From Sarcocystis neurona (lineage: Eukaryota; Apicomplexa; Conoidasida; Eucoccidiorida; Sarcocystidae), in assembly GCA_000727475.1 (NCBI GenBank), contig KL647325.1:609719-673718 (forward strand): 64,000 nucleotides of DNA, in the 5' to 3' direction. The notes beneath the pieces are model-generated. The model had not been told where the DNA came from. It worked only from the letters and a program-made list of their open reading frames with translations, and searched no databases. Shown in pieces: positions 22,871 to 34,800 of this stretch (position 1 is its first letter; each line of letters opens with the position of its first letter). The translations under genes were made by a program, and so were the position numbers.

Positions 22871-25800
22871 TGTGCTACTGCTGAATCCCGTGCTCCCTGA
22901 CTACTGGTGCTGCTGCTGCTGTGGCGGCTCGTGGTGCATTCCTGCTGATGTGCCGCTGCAGCGGGTGGAGTGACATTCTTCCTGTCGGCTCCAACGTGCT
23001 GCGGCTGCTCCTGCGGCGCTGTGTCTGTTCATCGCAGCGGGAGGCGTGTAGGTGTGGCAGCACCTGTACACGTGCGTAGGTGCTGGTGTGTGGCCCTACT
23101 ACTGCTGCTTTTGACGCAGCTTCATCATTGTTGGCTGCTGATTCGCTGCAGCCTGTGGCCGCCGCCTTTTCTGTGCGACCCGATGACGCTGCTGCTGCTG
23201 TGCTCTGGCCGCTGCCGCGGCTTAAGTAACAATAAAACAGGGTGGGCGGGCTGCGCGCTCGCGTGTTGCGTCTTTGCGTCCTCGGCTGGCGCTGGGAGTC
23301 TCTGTGTTGGCGTGGATATGCGCGTGTGTGTGTGTGTGTGCGTATTATTAGGGAGGGGGAATAACAGCAACAAGAGCAGCCGCTGCGAAAGCAGGAGGAC
23401 CCGCACAGCAGCAACAGCGGCGCCCGCAGACTCGGGCGGGCGGGGGCCGCAGCGCCTTTTTGAGTGGGGGCGGCGCCGTGCAGCAGCTGCAGCCACCACA
23501 CACGAACTTTTAGCGCGCACCGCGCGAGAGAGCGGGCGCCGCACTTCCCGCGCAGCAGCAGCAAGGCCTGCGCGGCTCGCTGCAGCAGCTAGAAGACGAG
23601 GAGGGCAGGAGAGCCGAGCAGCAGGGGCGGCACAGACCGAGCGGGGCTGCGAGTCCGTTTAACACCGGTGCAACCGGAGGAGGAACAACACTGCCAAGAG
23701 CAGTAGCAGCAGCATCAAGACGTGTGTAGAAGAAAAAGAAGTCTCCTGACGGTGTTGCGTAGCGTCGCCACCGAACTTTGGAGCTACCGCGCTTCTTTTG
23801 GACGAAACAGCGGTTGCGGGAGCGTGTGAGGACACGTGCTTTTTCGCTTTTCACATTCCTGCGCATCTTCTCCCCTTTGTCTGTGTGTGGTGGCTGTCTC
23901 TCTCGCTTGAAGACGCGACTTCCTGAATTTGTTCTGCACGCGCGTCAGGAGGAGGAGAGCGGCGGCCTCGCCGTCGTTGTTAGCGCCCTCTTCCGAAGCA
24001 GCGGCCCCCCGTTCGTGCCTCCTTCTCTGCAGCGGGGCTGCTGCAGCTGCTGCTTCTGCTGCTGCTGCTGCTGTCGCGTCAGCTGCCGCTGTAGCTGAAC
24101 TGTGAGGCGCTTTTCCGGCGGCAGTGCTGAGCTCTTGTGGGGACCGGTATGTGCAGAAGCCGCAGACTGGCGAAGAGTGTGTGCCAGGTGGCCGAAGGGA
24201 ATTAAAGGCAGCAGGCGCCGGAGCCGCAGCAGCAGGAGCACCCGCGAACGAGCAGTGCCGCGGCAGCGCCGCACAGCCGCGGGGAGGTGAAGAGAGAAGA
24301 GCACCGCAAAGCTGCAGCAGCTCGCGAGGAGCAGCGGCAGCGCGCGGCAGGAGGAGGAGCCAGCAGCAGCAACGGAGCCGCAGGCGAGGGGCGCACAGGA
24401 ACAGAGAGTGTGAGGAGAGAACGAGGGGGGGAGCAGGGAGCAGCAGCCGTAGAGGCGGCAAGGCAGAAGAAACAGGAGTGGAGAAGGGTTTGACACTGAT
24501 GTTGGCAGTTGCTCGTTTGCAGAGCCACAGCAGTAGTGCTGGCTGCCTCTGTCTGCGGTGGCAAGAGCAGCAGCAGCAGCAACGCCACGCGCGCCTGGGC
24601 GTCTGAGCCGCAAGCACACGGCGAGAGAGAAATACCGCTGCCGCTGCAGTGTGGCAACGGCAACACGGCAGCAGCAGGAGCGTGGCAGCAGCGCCGGCAG
24701 CAACAGCCCAGAGGTGTGCCCAGTTGCGTGCGGCGGCCTGGGGAGTTCAGGGAGCTCTCTCCATTTCTGGCTGCTGCTCGTTTTCTCACTTTTTCGGCGA
24801 ATCAGCAGACACGTGTATCTTCTTTGTGCTGCTGCCTTGTTTGGGCCTGCTGCTGGTCTTCCCCCCCCCTCGGAGAGCCGACCTGCGGCTGCTGCTTGTC
24901 GTATGTGTGGTGGAGCAGCAGCAGCGGCGGCACTGCTGCTCGTCATTGGGAGAGAGAGGGGGGGTAGGAAACGACTTCAGCCACGCCCTGCGCCGCTACT
25001 TCTCCTGCAGCACGGGCAGCAGAAGAGAAAGACCTGCACAGACGGAATCGCCTGTCCTGCGGGAAGACCGTTGATGAAATCGCGCAGATTTCTGTCTCCT
25101 CCCCGTCTTTCCTCCCTTCCACTCTTCCGACCTCAACCGCGGCCTGAGGCCAGCAGCACTGCCAGCAGAAGCGGCGGCGCACAGCTGCTGCTGAGCTTTA
25201 GACGGTAGGAGCAGTGACACAACCTTGCACAGCAGCGGCAGTCGCGACCACAAAAACTTTCTCTGCTCCCTTGCAGAAGTGCCCGTGCGCGCGCGCGCCT
25301 GCGTCGTCTTTTTCCTGCTCCACCTGTTTCGCATTTTCTCCGCTCCCTGCCCGTGCGAACGTACCTGGTGCACTCCTACCAACAGCTCACGCAGCAGCCG
25401 CGCCGTTCTCTCCTCTCCCTTGCCCCCTATTCTTTCCCTTTTACCACACCAAACACAGTCCTGCTGTTGCCCTCCGACTTCTGCTTCTCTATTCTGCTGT
25501 TGCTGCTGACGCGCCCTCCCTGCTACTGCCGCTCTCTCTTACGCCTCACGCGGATCGGCGGCAGCAGCGCTGCTTCTTCCTTTGCAGCTCGTGTTCGTTC
25601 GCAGCGCTGTCCTGCCTTTGCTGCTGCTGCTGCTGCTTCTCCACATCGTCTTTCTTCTGCAAGCGCGAGTGCCCGGTCTGCCCCCTGCGTCCCTCTTCTT
25701 TCTCCGACCTCTTGTTGGCAACAGCAACATTCCACACCCTGTGCCGCTGCCCTCGGCCTGTCTAATGGGAGTCTCTCTTCCCTTCCTCCTCTCCTCTGCT

Positions 25801-28165
25801 GCTGTCTTCTCCCACCTCTGCACCTAGCCGAGAAAAACTGGCTTTCTGCCTTTCTGCCGTGGCTTCTGCTGTGCGTCCCCATGTGCATCCCTCCGTAGCC
25901 CTTTGCTTCCTCCCCACACGACGCGTCCCCGCGCCTGCGCCTCACTGCACTGACTGCTGCTGCTGCTGTTACATCTTTGCTATGCTGCTGGGTGTTTGAC
26001 CACTTACACCCCCGCTGCCGCACCTCCGGCCACTGCCCATGTGCTGCTGTCCGCGTCTGCTTCCCTGCTGCTGCTCTCGCTGCTTCTGCAAGCAGCTCCT
26101 CTGATCTTCCGCAGCACAGAGAGGAAGAAGAAGTGCAGTTCGACGCGGCTCGCAAGAGCAGCAGCAGCATGGTGTCCCGCGGCGGCAGCACGTCCCGGGG
26201 CGTCTCGATATGTTTTTGTTGGCCTCCACCAGACAGCCTCCTCCTCTTCTGGTCTATGTCCTGCTTCTAACATACTTTCCTCCCGCTTTAGCGTCTTGTC
26301 CTTGTTCCCCTTCGCGGTGAATGTACCCCCCGCTTTTTTTCGGCGTCAATGGCGCAGTTGCTGCGCCGCTGTTGCTACTGCTACAGCTAGTTGCTCGCGA
26401 CCCTCGCTTGCTGCGGGTCTGCACGTGTGTGTGTGGTGAGGACAGTCTTTTCTCCGTGCTGCAGGAGCAGAGGACTGTCTTATCTGCCGCTTCTTCAGGT
26501 TCGCGCTCTCCTCGTACCGCGAAGAAGACGCAGCATCAGCTGCAACGAAGACTACAGCAGCAGACGCGGCAAGGACGACGCCGCCACCGCTGCAGCAGCA
26601 GCAGCAATATCGCCAGTGCCGCAGCAGCAGGAGTATCGCCAGTGTCGCAGCAGCAGCAGTATCGCCGGTACCGCAGCAGCACCGGTGGAGCTGACAGATG
26701 TGTTTCTGTAGCTTCTGGCCGCCTCTACTCAGAGGTTGTGATACATGTCGCGGGGAATGCTTGTTGACGCTGCACCAGCGTGCGTACTGCAGTAGCAGCA
26801 TATGCCACAAAGGGTCTGTATAAGGTGTACGCGCTGCAGGAGGAGCAGAGCACCGTTAGTCGGGCGGAGCAGGAATACGCCGACGCAGCAGCAGCAGCAA
26901 GAGAGACGGCGGCAAGGGCAGGACAACGCTACACAGCGCAGTGGATCCAAACAGAGAAAGAGAAGGACGACGCAGCAATGCGTGGCGTGTTTTGTATGTG
27001 TGTTCGCTTTCCCGCAGCAGCCTCAGCCGTTCGCTGCTGCTGTGAGCCACCTCTGCGAACTCGCTGCTGCTGCTGTCGCATGCACGGGGAGCTGCTTGGC
27101 AGCGCAGTGGAGACGGAGGACCAGCATCAGCAGAACAACAGGCTCTGCGGCGGGGAGAGCACCAGCAGGCCGACAACGTAGCGGCGCGAATCTCACGGAG
27201 CGACTCCTGCAGTTGCAGCTGGAAGCTGGAAGAGAGCAGAACGACAGCAGCAGGCCGGGTGGCCAGAGGCAGCAGCGCAGCACAGAGAGTGTCACTTCGC
27301 CGTAGCTGTGGCCGAGGAAGAGGGGATGTGTAACTCATTAGCAACACGAGCGGCACACTACACACAAGGAGAGCAGGCGGGCATGCATCAGCGCTGTTTT
27401 GGTGCAGCACCAGTTTTATTAGCGTTTGAAGCAGCAGGCTCGACAGCTGGCGGTAGCGGAAAGCACACGCTGCAGCGGTATGAGTTGTTCGAGCAGCAGC
27501 AGCACGTCCTCGGAGCAAGAGCCAACAGACACGTTAAAGAGGCATCATCAGCAGTAGCCGCAAACTTGTACCAACTGGACCGCGGCAACACGCGACTACA
27601 ACAGCGGGACGGTATCGCCGGAGCAGCACCTCGTCTCCGAGTAGCAGCAGGGGCAAGTCAGTGGGGCTGCGGTCTTCTGGCGCTGGCGCTGATACGAGGA
27701 GGTCGGGGGTGATACGTGGTGGGCAGCGACAGCAGCTGGCAGGCGGTAGAAGGGAAGCGTAGCAGCAGTATATCCGTGTCGGCAGTAGCGGACGAGCAGG
27801 GTTCGCTGGGATTGGTCGGCTGGTGGGCAGCAGGCAACAGCGTGTTCTTCCGTCTTCGCGTCTCTGCAACAGAACAGATAGCCTTCCTGAGCGAGACGAG
27901 ACACCAAGGCCAGCAGCATTCTGTCAGCTGCTTGAGCACACGGCTGCCACGCCAAGTCGCTGCTGCCTGCTGCAGCAGCAGGGCCCACGAGGAGGCGCAG
28001 CAGCAGCAGGTGGTAGGGAGCAGCAGGGACTCTGCCGCAGCAGCGACCCGGCAGCCTTCTTCTGCGTTGCACTCTGACCGGCGAGATAAGAGCCGCAGCA
28101 GCAGCTCAGCAACAGGCCCGTCCACAACTGCAGCAACAGAAGAGAGCAGCAGCAGCAATAGCAGG
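22871..28165. other. CTG/CAG-rich stretch upstream of the USP7-like gene
   Basis: It contains long stop-free frames on both strands, rich in Ala, Arg, Ser, Leu and Cys. Several short + strand pieces have acceptor-like CAG edges and mixed composition: 25011-25093, 25277-25400, 26115-26200 and 26793-26994. They suggest a fragmented + strand gene, but neither phases nor homology tie them together. The DNA next to 28166 may be promoter or 5' UTR of the USP7-like gene; no clear TATA or initiator is visible. Confidence 0.35.
26793..26994 (+). CDS. Possible exon with coiled-coil-like reading, unidentified
   Basis: It follows GTACTGCAG and can end at TTTT|GTATGT. The + reading has charged, heptad-like stretches (ATKGLYKVYALQEEQS; AQWIQTEKEKDDAAMR) unlike the surrounding homopolymers. 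It is the most gene-like fragment between 23 and 28 kb. A following CTTTCCCGCAG acceptor at about 27018 could begin the next exon. No family recognised. Confidence 0.25.
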
Positions 28166-29742
28166 ATGGAATCGTTTTTTGATGACTCACCTGAGGACGG
28201 ACGAGCGGGGGGGCTGGACTCCTTGCGAATAGGAGGAGGGGGAGGTGGGGTGTATGGAGGAGGAGGCGGAGGAGGAGGAATGGCAGCAGCAGCAGGGGGA
28301 GCCGTAGCAGGCGGTCGTCCACATTCGCTGTCTCTGTCTCCCGCTGCAGCTGCGCGTTACAGGCGTCTGACCAATGCAGGAGAGCCTCTGAAGCCACCGC
28401 TGCGAAACGAGGTGGAGTTGGTGATTCCTCGCTTTCTCTGGCGATTTTTGCTGGGAGAGCAGCAGCAGCAGGCAGCGGCAGGGAGCAGCAGCGGGGGCGA
28501 CGCCGAACAGCAGGCGCACAGCTGCAGCAGGCGGAGGGGAGTCGGGGAGACAGCGGGCGTGGGAGACCGCACCGACGTCGCAGGTGGTGGAGAGGCGACG
28601 GGAAGGCACCACCACGCTGGCGATAGGCACCGGGGGGGGCCTCGTCCGCAGCGGAGACGGCGGGCAGCTGCAGCAGCAGCAGCAGCGGGCGGGTCGCGCA
28701 GCAGGGGAGACGCAGGATCGCACACCGAAGAAGAGGAAGAGGAAGATGAAGCGACTCCAGTAGAAGAGGAAGAGGAAGAGGAGGAGGAAGAGAGAGAAGA
28801 AGAGAAACACGAATTGCTGACAGCACCCGGGAGAGGGAGGCCGGCAGGGAGCAGCTACTATTGTGAAGAAGTGGGCGATTCTCCGTACGAGTTGACCTGC
28901 TACAGTGCGTGGAAGGAGCTGCCGTCTCTTCGATTTCGTCTGATGGTTCACCCGCTGTCTCGCCACCACCAGGCCCAGCACCCAGTGCTGCCAGTGCAGC
29001 CGCAGCAGCCGGGGGAGACGGAGGCTCGCTGCGGCTGCGTGGGCGTGTCTCCTCCTCGTCCCGCAGCAGCAGGAGTGGCGGCGTCTCCCCAGCACGCGCA
29101 GCAGGGGGGGCCGTACGGGTCGCAGCAGCAGCAGCATGGCGAGGGGAGTTTGCATAGTAACAACGGCAAGCACAGCAGTCTGCAGCACCAGCACCAGCAG
29201 CAAGGCGTGTCTCCACGCGCGGCGCTACTGCAGCAGCAGCAGCAAACAGCAGCGGCGATGAACGTCCTGCGGTGGCTTGGTGCCTTCGTAGAAGTGGGGC
29301 CGCAGCCGGACTGGCCAGAAGAGTGGATCTTCCCGGGCCCCGTCCGTTTCCACATCTACGCAGTAAATCTGACGAACCCCACACATTCGCTTTATAAAGA
29401 AGAAGGTTTCCAGTTTTCTTGCGACGAGACGGATCGAGGCTGGCATCAGCTGGTCACGTACCACCACCTGATGGAGGAGAGATTCTTTGATGAGCGCACG
29501 GGTGACCTTGTGCTTCGTGCTGCTGTCTTCCCCTATTTGAACGCTGTCTGCAGTCGAACAGTGCAGTCTCCCTGTCCCCCTTCTCGGCCGCCGCCGCTCC
29601 CGCAGCAGCGGGGGGAGGGCAGCAGCAGCAGCAGCGAACGCGGTGCTGCTGTGGCTGCCGCAGCCGGGAGGGGAGGCCGAGGAGTCGTCGGAGGAGCAGC
29701 AGCAGCCGCAGGCGAGGGACTTGAAGGAGAGGGGGGGGGGGG
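28166..29742 (+). CDS. USP7: USP7-like exon 1: N-terminus and MATH domain
   Basis: It starts MESFFDDSPEDG, then poly-Gly. MATH strands appear as separated islands: RNEVELVIPRFLW (about 28408), WKELPSLRFRLMVHP (about 28911), WIFPGPVRFHIYAVNLTN and GFQFSCDETDRGWHQLVTYH, ending ERTGDLVLRAAVFPY (about 29536). Two low-complexity insertions, including an acidic Glu run near 28730-28815, split the domain. In USP7 this TRAF-like domain binds short substrate motifs. The 3' end is uncertain: the frame has to change somewhere between about 29540 and 29742. Confidence 0.85.
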
Positions 29743-31763
29743 AAGGGCCTGGAGACAGAGGTGCGGTCGCCGGGTCAGCGCGAGGCGACAGAACAGGCGG
29801 AGCAGCGGCGGCGCAGAAGAGATTGCTGCGGCAGCAGCAGAGTGCCACGGCATCAGCAGCAACAGGAGGGAAAGGCGCAGGACGGGGAGGCGGAGATAGG
29901 GGGCGAGCGGGAGAGGCGGAACAGGAAGCTTCGATGGAAGAAGAGGAGGAGGAAGCGGAGGAAGAGGAGGAGACTGCGGGGGGCGGTGGGAGTGTCGACG
30001 AAGAAGAGAGAGACGGGCGGATGCTGCCGCGGGTGCTACTGGGAGACAGCGTCTCCGCAGCAGACAGTGATGCTGCTGCTGCTTGCAGCAAAGCGTCGCT
30101 CGGACGAGCAGGAAGGGGGTACGTGGGGCTGAAGAACCACGGCGCTACCTGCTACATGAATGCGCTGCTCCAGAGTCTGTACTACATTGGGAAGTTTCGG
30201 CAGGCTGTCTACGCTCTGACTTTCGACACTCGACAGACAAGCGGAGCCCGCAGTGTGGAGATTCTTGAGAGCCGACGAAGGCGCAAAAAAAGGGCAGCTG
30301 CTGCGGCTGCTGGTGCGGCAGCGGGCACTCGACCGTCGGCTGCAGGCTGCAGAGGCGCAGCAGAGGGAGGAGGCAGAGGAAGAGCGGCAGCTGGGGCGGC
30401 AAGGGGGGACGATGCGTGCAGCAATAGCGCCTGCAGCAGAAGCAGCAGCACAAGCGTGCGAAGAGCGGCGGGAGAGAGAGAAAAGAGCGGCAGCGGGTGT
30501 GCCGGGGGGGGACGCTGTGAAGGCGCGCACCCGCAGCACCAGCATCCACCCCGCGCTGCAGCAGCGGGAGCGGCAAGAGGGAAATTTGTTGTCGCTGCTG
30601 CAGGAGGAGGAAGAGGAGCCTCAGGAGCAGCAGGCAGAGGAGAAGAGGGCGGCAGAAAGAAGCAGCAGCAGTGCAGCAGGAGCTGCGTCGAGACCGAAGA
30701 AGAGGAAGAGAACATGCAGGAGGCAGCAGGGCGACGGCCGATGCATGCGTGCTGCAGCAACAACAGCGAGAGAGGCCGAAGCGGGCACTGCAGAGGCAGC
30801 AGCAGCGAGAGCAGGGGATGCTCTTCTTCAGTAGAGGAGGAGGAAGAGGAGGAGGAAGAAGCGACGATGAGTAGCAGTGGGGGAGACGCAGGAACGGGGC
30901 CGTGCGTCCCAGAGAATGCGAAAAAGACCAGTCTTCGCGTACGCGGAGGCGGCTGCAGAGCTAAACAGGCAGGGGGGAAGGAGGAGAAAAGCAGCAGCAG
31001 ACGCTTCACAGCAGGCTGCACCACCAGCAAGAAGCGCGGCAGCAGCACCCTGCTGCGTGCGCGGGATGCAGCAGCACGGGGACAAAGTGGGGATGCTGTA
31101 GGCGCAGCTGCAGAGCGGGAAGCGGCGACACGAGGAAACAGCGAGGGGGAAGAGGCGGAATTAGAAGTGGAAATGGAAGGAGATGTAAAAGAGGACGAGG
31201 AAGAGGAAAATGACGCGAGTGAAGAAGCAGCAGCAGGGAGAGGAGGACGAGTTTCTGGTCCCAGAAGAGCAGAAGGCGAAGAGCAGCCGGAGGATTATGA
31301 CTCGTTAGAGGAGAGAGACGCACAGGAGGCGGCGTGTGGGGAGGAGCAGCAGTTTCACTCGCAGGTGATATGTTCGTCGTCCCCAGGGAGACGAGAGTGC
31401 AAGGGGGCTGGAGGAGGGAAGTGCGGGTCTTCTGCACGAACCCCTTCGCGAGTGCTGAGTAAGAAAAAAGGCAGCAGCTGCCCGCCGCGGAGCAGCAGCA
31501 GCAGCAGTCGGAGCAGCAGCAGCAGCAGAAACAGCAGTCGCGCGCCGAGCAGCAGCCACAGCAGTAGACAAAGCAGCAGCAACGAAAGCAGCTTTGTGGG
31601 GTGCGGATCACCGACACGGGGGGGCGGGGCGCTGACATTAGCAGCAGCAGGCGGAGGATTCGCGAGCTCGGGCAGCTCTGCAGCAGCAGCAGCCGATGAG
31701 GAGGAAGACGAGGACTTGAGTGACGGGCGCTGCTGCGCCTCAGAAGGCGCGGATGAAGACGAC

Positions 31764-31801
<38 letters not shown>

Positions 31802-34800
31802 AGAGGAGGACGACGGTGACGCTGTCGTGGACGCCGGAGGAGTGGAAGAGGGCGACGAAGACGAAGAAGAGAGCTTCTCGGACTGGGATGAGCAGGACAT
31901 GCGCGATTTGCTGTGGGAAGAAGAACAGGAGTGGAGGAAGCCGCCGTCAATCTCGCTGGCGTTGCAGAATCTTTTCTTTCGCCTGTACACGGCCACAGAC
32001 GCCGTCGCATGCAAAGATTTGCTGCGGTCGTTCGGCTGGGACGCTGCGGACGCCTTCACGCAGCAGGACACCCACGAGTTGCTGAAGCTGCTGCTCGACA
32101 AGGTAGAAGAGCAGATGCGCGGAACCAGAGCGGAAGGGTCTGTAAAAGCCATGTTCGAAGGGGAGATGGAAACCTATATCGAGTGCATCGATGTGCAGTA
32201 CAAGAGCAGCAGAAAAGAAACTTTCGAAGATCTAAATTTGGACGTTAAGGGCTGCTGCGGCGTGGAAGAGAGCCTTCGCAGACTCGTCCAGCCCGAGGTG
32301 CTTGAGGGAGAAAACTCGTACGACGCCGAGGCGCTTGGAAAGCAGCGCGCCCGCAAAGGCGTTCGCTTCCTGCGCTTTCCACCCGTCTGCATCTTTCTTC
32401 TCAAACGCTTCGACTTCGATTTTACTCGAATGGATACCGTCAAAGTCTTCGATAGGTGCGTGTGGCCGCGCGCAGACGCAGCAGCGCCGTCTCGGGTGTA
32501 CAGACGGTCACCGAAGCTGTAGAGACAGATTATCGGGGGTGGAAGTACAACCTATCTGGGGTGTACACACAGCAAATCTGGGGTGTGCATCCAGCCCATC
32601 TGGGGTGTACATAGAGCCTCTCTGGGGTGTACATACAGCCCATCTGGGGTGTACATACAGCCCATCTGGGGTGTACATACAGCCCACCTGGGGTGTACAT
32701 ACAGCCCGTCTGGGGTGTACATACAGCCCATCTGGGGTGTGCATCCAGCCCATCTGGGGTGTGCATCCAGCCCATCTGGGGTGTACATACAGCCCATCTG
32801 GGATGTACTTACAGCCCATCTGGGGTGTACATACAGCCCATCTGGGGTGTACATACGGCCCATCTGGGGTGTACATACGGCCCGTCTGGGCTGCACCCAG
32901 CCCATCTGGCGTGTGCATACAGCCCATCTGGGGTGTACATACAGCTCACCTGAGGTGTACATGCAGCACCTGTGGGGCGTACATACAGTCTGCACCGTGT
33001 GGATGGGCGCGTACAACTGCACGCGGCGTACACAGAGGCAACACGGGGCGAACAGGGAAGCGACGGGGGTTCACTACACTTCTATGAATGAAAGCAGAGA
33101 GAGGGAAGTGTAGACTGTCGACCACGCTCTTACAGAGACGTCGGCGCAGATTCGTGTATGCGTGTATCCGCATGCACGTGTTTGCACGTCTGTGTGGCTA
33201 GCTATTTGTACAGTAGACATAGACACGCCAATGTAGGAAGACACATACCCATATAATAGTGAGTAGACTGACGTCTTAAGGGGGGGTGAGTAAATGCCGT
33301 GAATTTGTATACTTTCAGACCACACGTGGGCAGACTAAAACGTACGAATGTTCGACTGGAATTGTGTGTACGTGTAGATCTGCCTAAAGACATATTGTAG
33401 GCCCCTGGAGCTCGAAATTTGCTACACGTAGACGGGAAGCGGGAGATGTAATTTTTTGCATTTCCATTCCTTGTGCGTTGTAGGTGGATTTGTCGACGGT
33501 CCATTGTACTCTGCTGTGTGGTGTCCACTTGTGTGGTAACGTGACCACCGCTGCATGCATGCGTGTCCGGTGGCCGTAGACATGTATATCCTTCATGTGA
33601 GTAAATGTATGCGCGCGGGCATAGGCTTCCTGCGAAGACTGTCAGCGGCCCACTCATGTGCTGCACTCCCGCCGAGCTCGTCCGCCAGTGCGACCGCTGC
33701 GCGCCTTGACTGCCCTTGCTGCTGCCGCTTTGCTGCTGTGTGCCGCAGCTTCGCGTTTCATCGAGAGCTGGATCTGAGCGAGTTCTGCGCCGACGCCGGC
33801 GTCTACGAGCTGCACGCTGTCTCGGTACACCAAGGCAAGTTCGCCGTCTCGCCTCCTGTCAACGCGGAAAAAGGAGAAAAAGAAATCGCGTCCTGCTGCT
33901 GCTGCCTGTGGAGACACGAAGGCCTTTCACTCGTACTTATGTGTATATATATACATAGATATAATATGGGTATGTATCTGCGATGGTTTGGAAACGGAGG
34001 AGGGTGGTGGGAGTGGGAGTCACGCGCATACCTCTCTGCTGAGGGAGAAGAGCAATTTTCAGAGGAAGGTCTGGGTGAAAGTGGGGGCACAAGCGGTCGC
34101 TGTCCGCGTGTGGCGACGTATCGTTCTCCCCAAGACTCGGCGTAACACAGAACGGCATCGGTGTGGCCACAAGAACAGTAGGGGAGCGCAGATCTGCTGA
34201 GAAACCGTGTCACACTAGTATGAAAATACGTATATACGTGTATATAGGAGCTCGTGCTAATACGTGTGTACATGTGTTTGTATAGAAGGCAGTAAACATA
34301 TTCACGCTAATACGGAAATAGGCATACCTATACATGTGTGTGGAGGTGACCACATAGAGTGGTACATATCTGTGTGTACACAGGGATAGTATATTTGTCT
34401 GTCTATGAGAGGATGTACGCGCGCAAATGCGTGTACGTAGATATATGTATATATGTATGTATTTGTGTGTATGTATATAGTAAGGACGTCTGCTCTGTGT
34501 ATACACAATACGCATATGTATATACAAGTAAATACGTGTCATGTGTATATATATATATTTATACGATCAATACAGATATATAGATGTTCACGACTGCATA
34601 CATATGTAGTAGGTGGCGCGTGTGATTTGCTGTTGATCAGGAGATATCAATTCTGGCCACTACTACTGCTTCATTCGCCCGCCGCCACGGACGCAGTGGT
34701 GAGGGTAGAACTATTTTTGTGAAGAGCAAAGAAAAGGAAAGCAGCAGCAGCAACAGGGACCATCAGCAATAGCTGACAAGAGCAGGAGTTATCGAACGTA

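Noticed and set aside
32302..33113. Long frames on both strands across the 22-bp minisatellite
   Set aside because: Artefact of a stop-free 22-bp unit; the coding exon ends at the 32455 donor.
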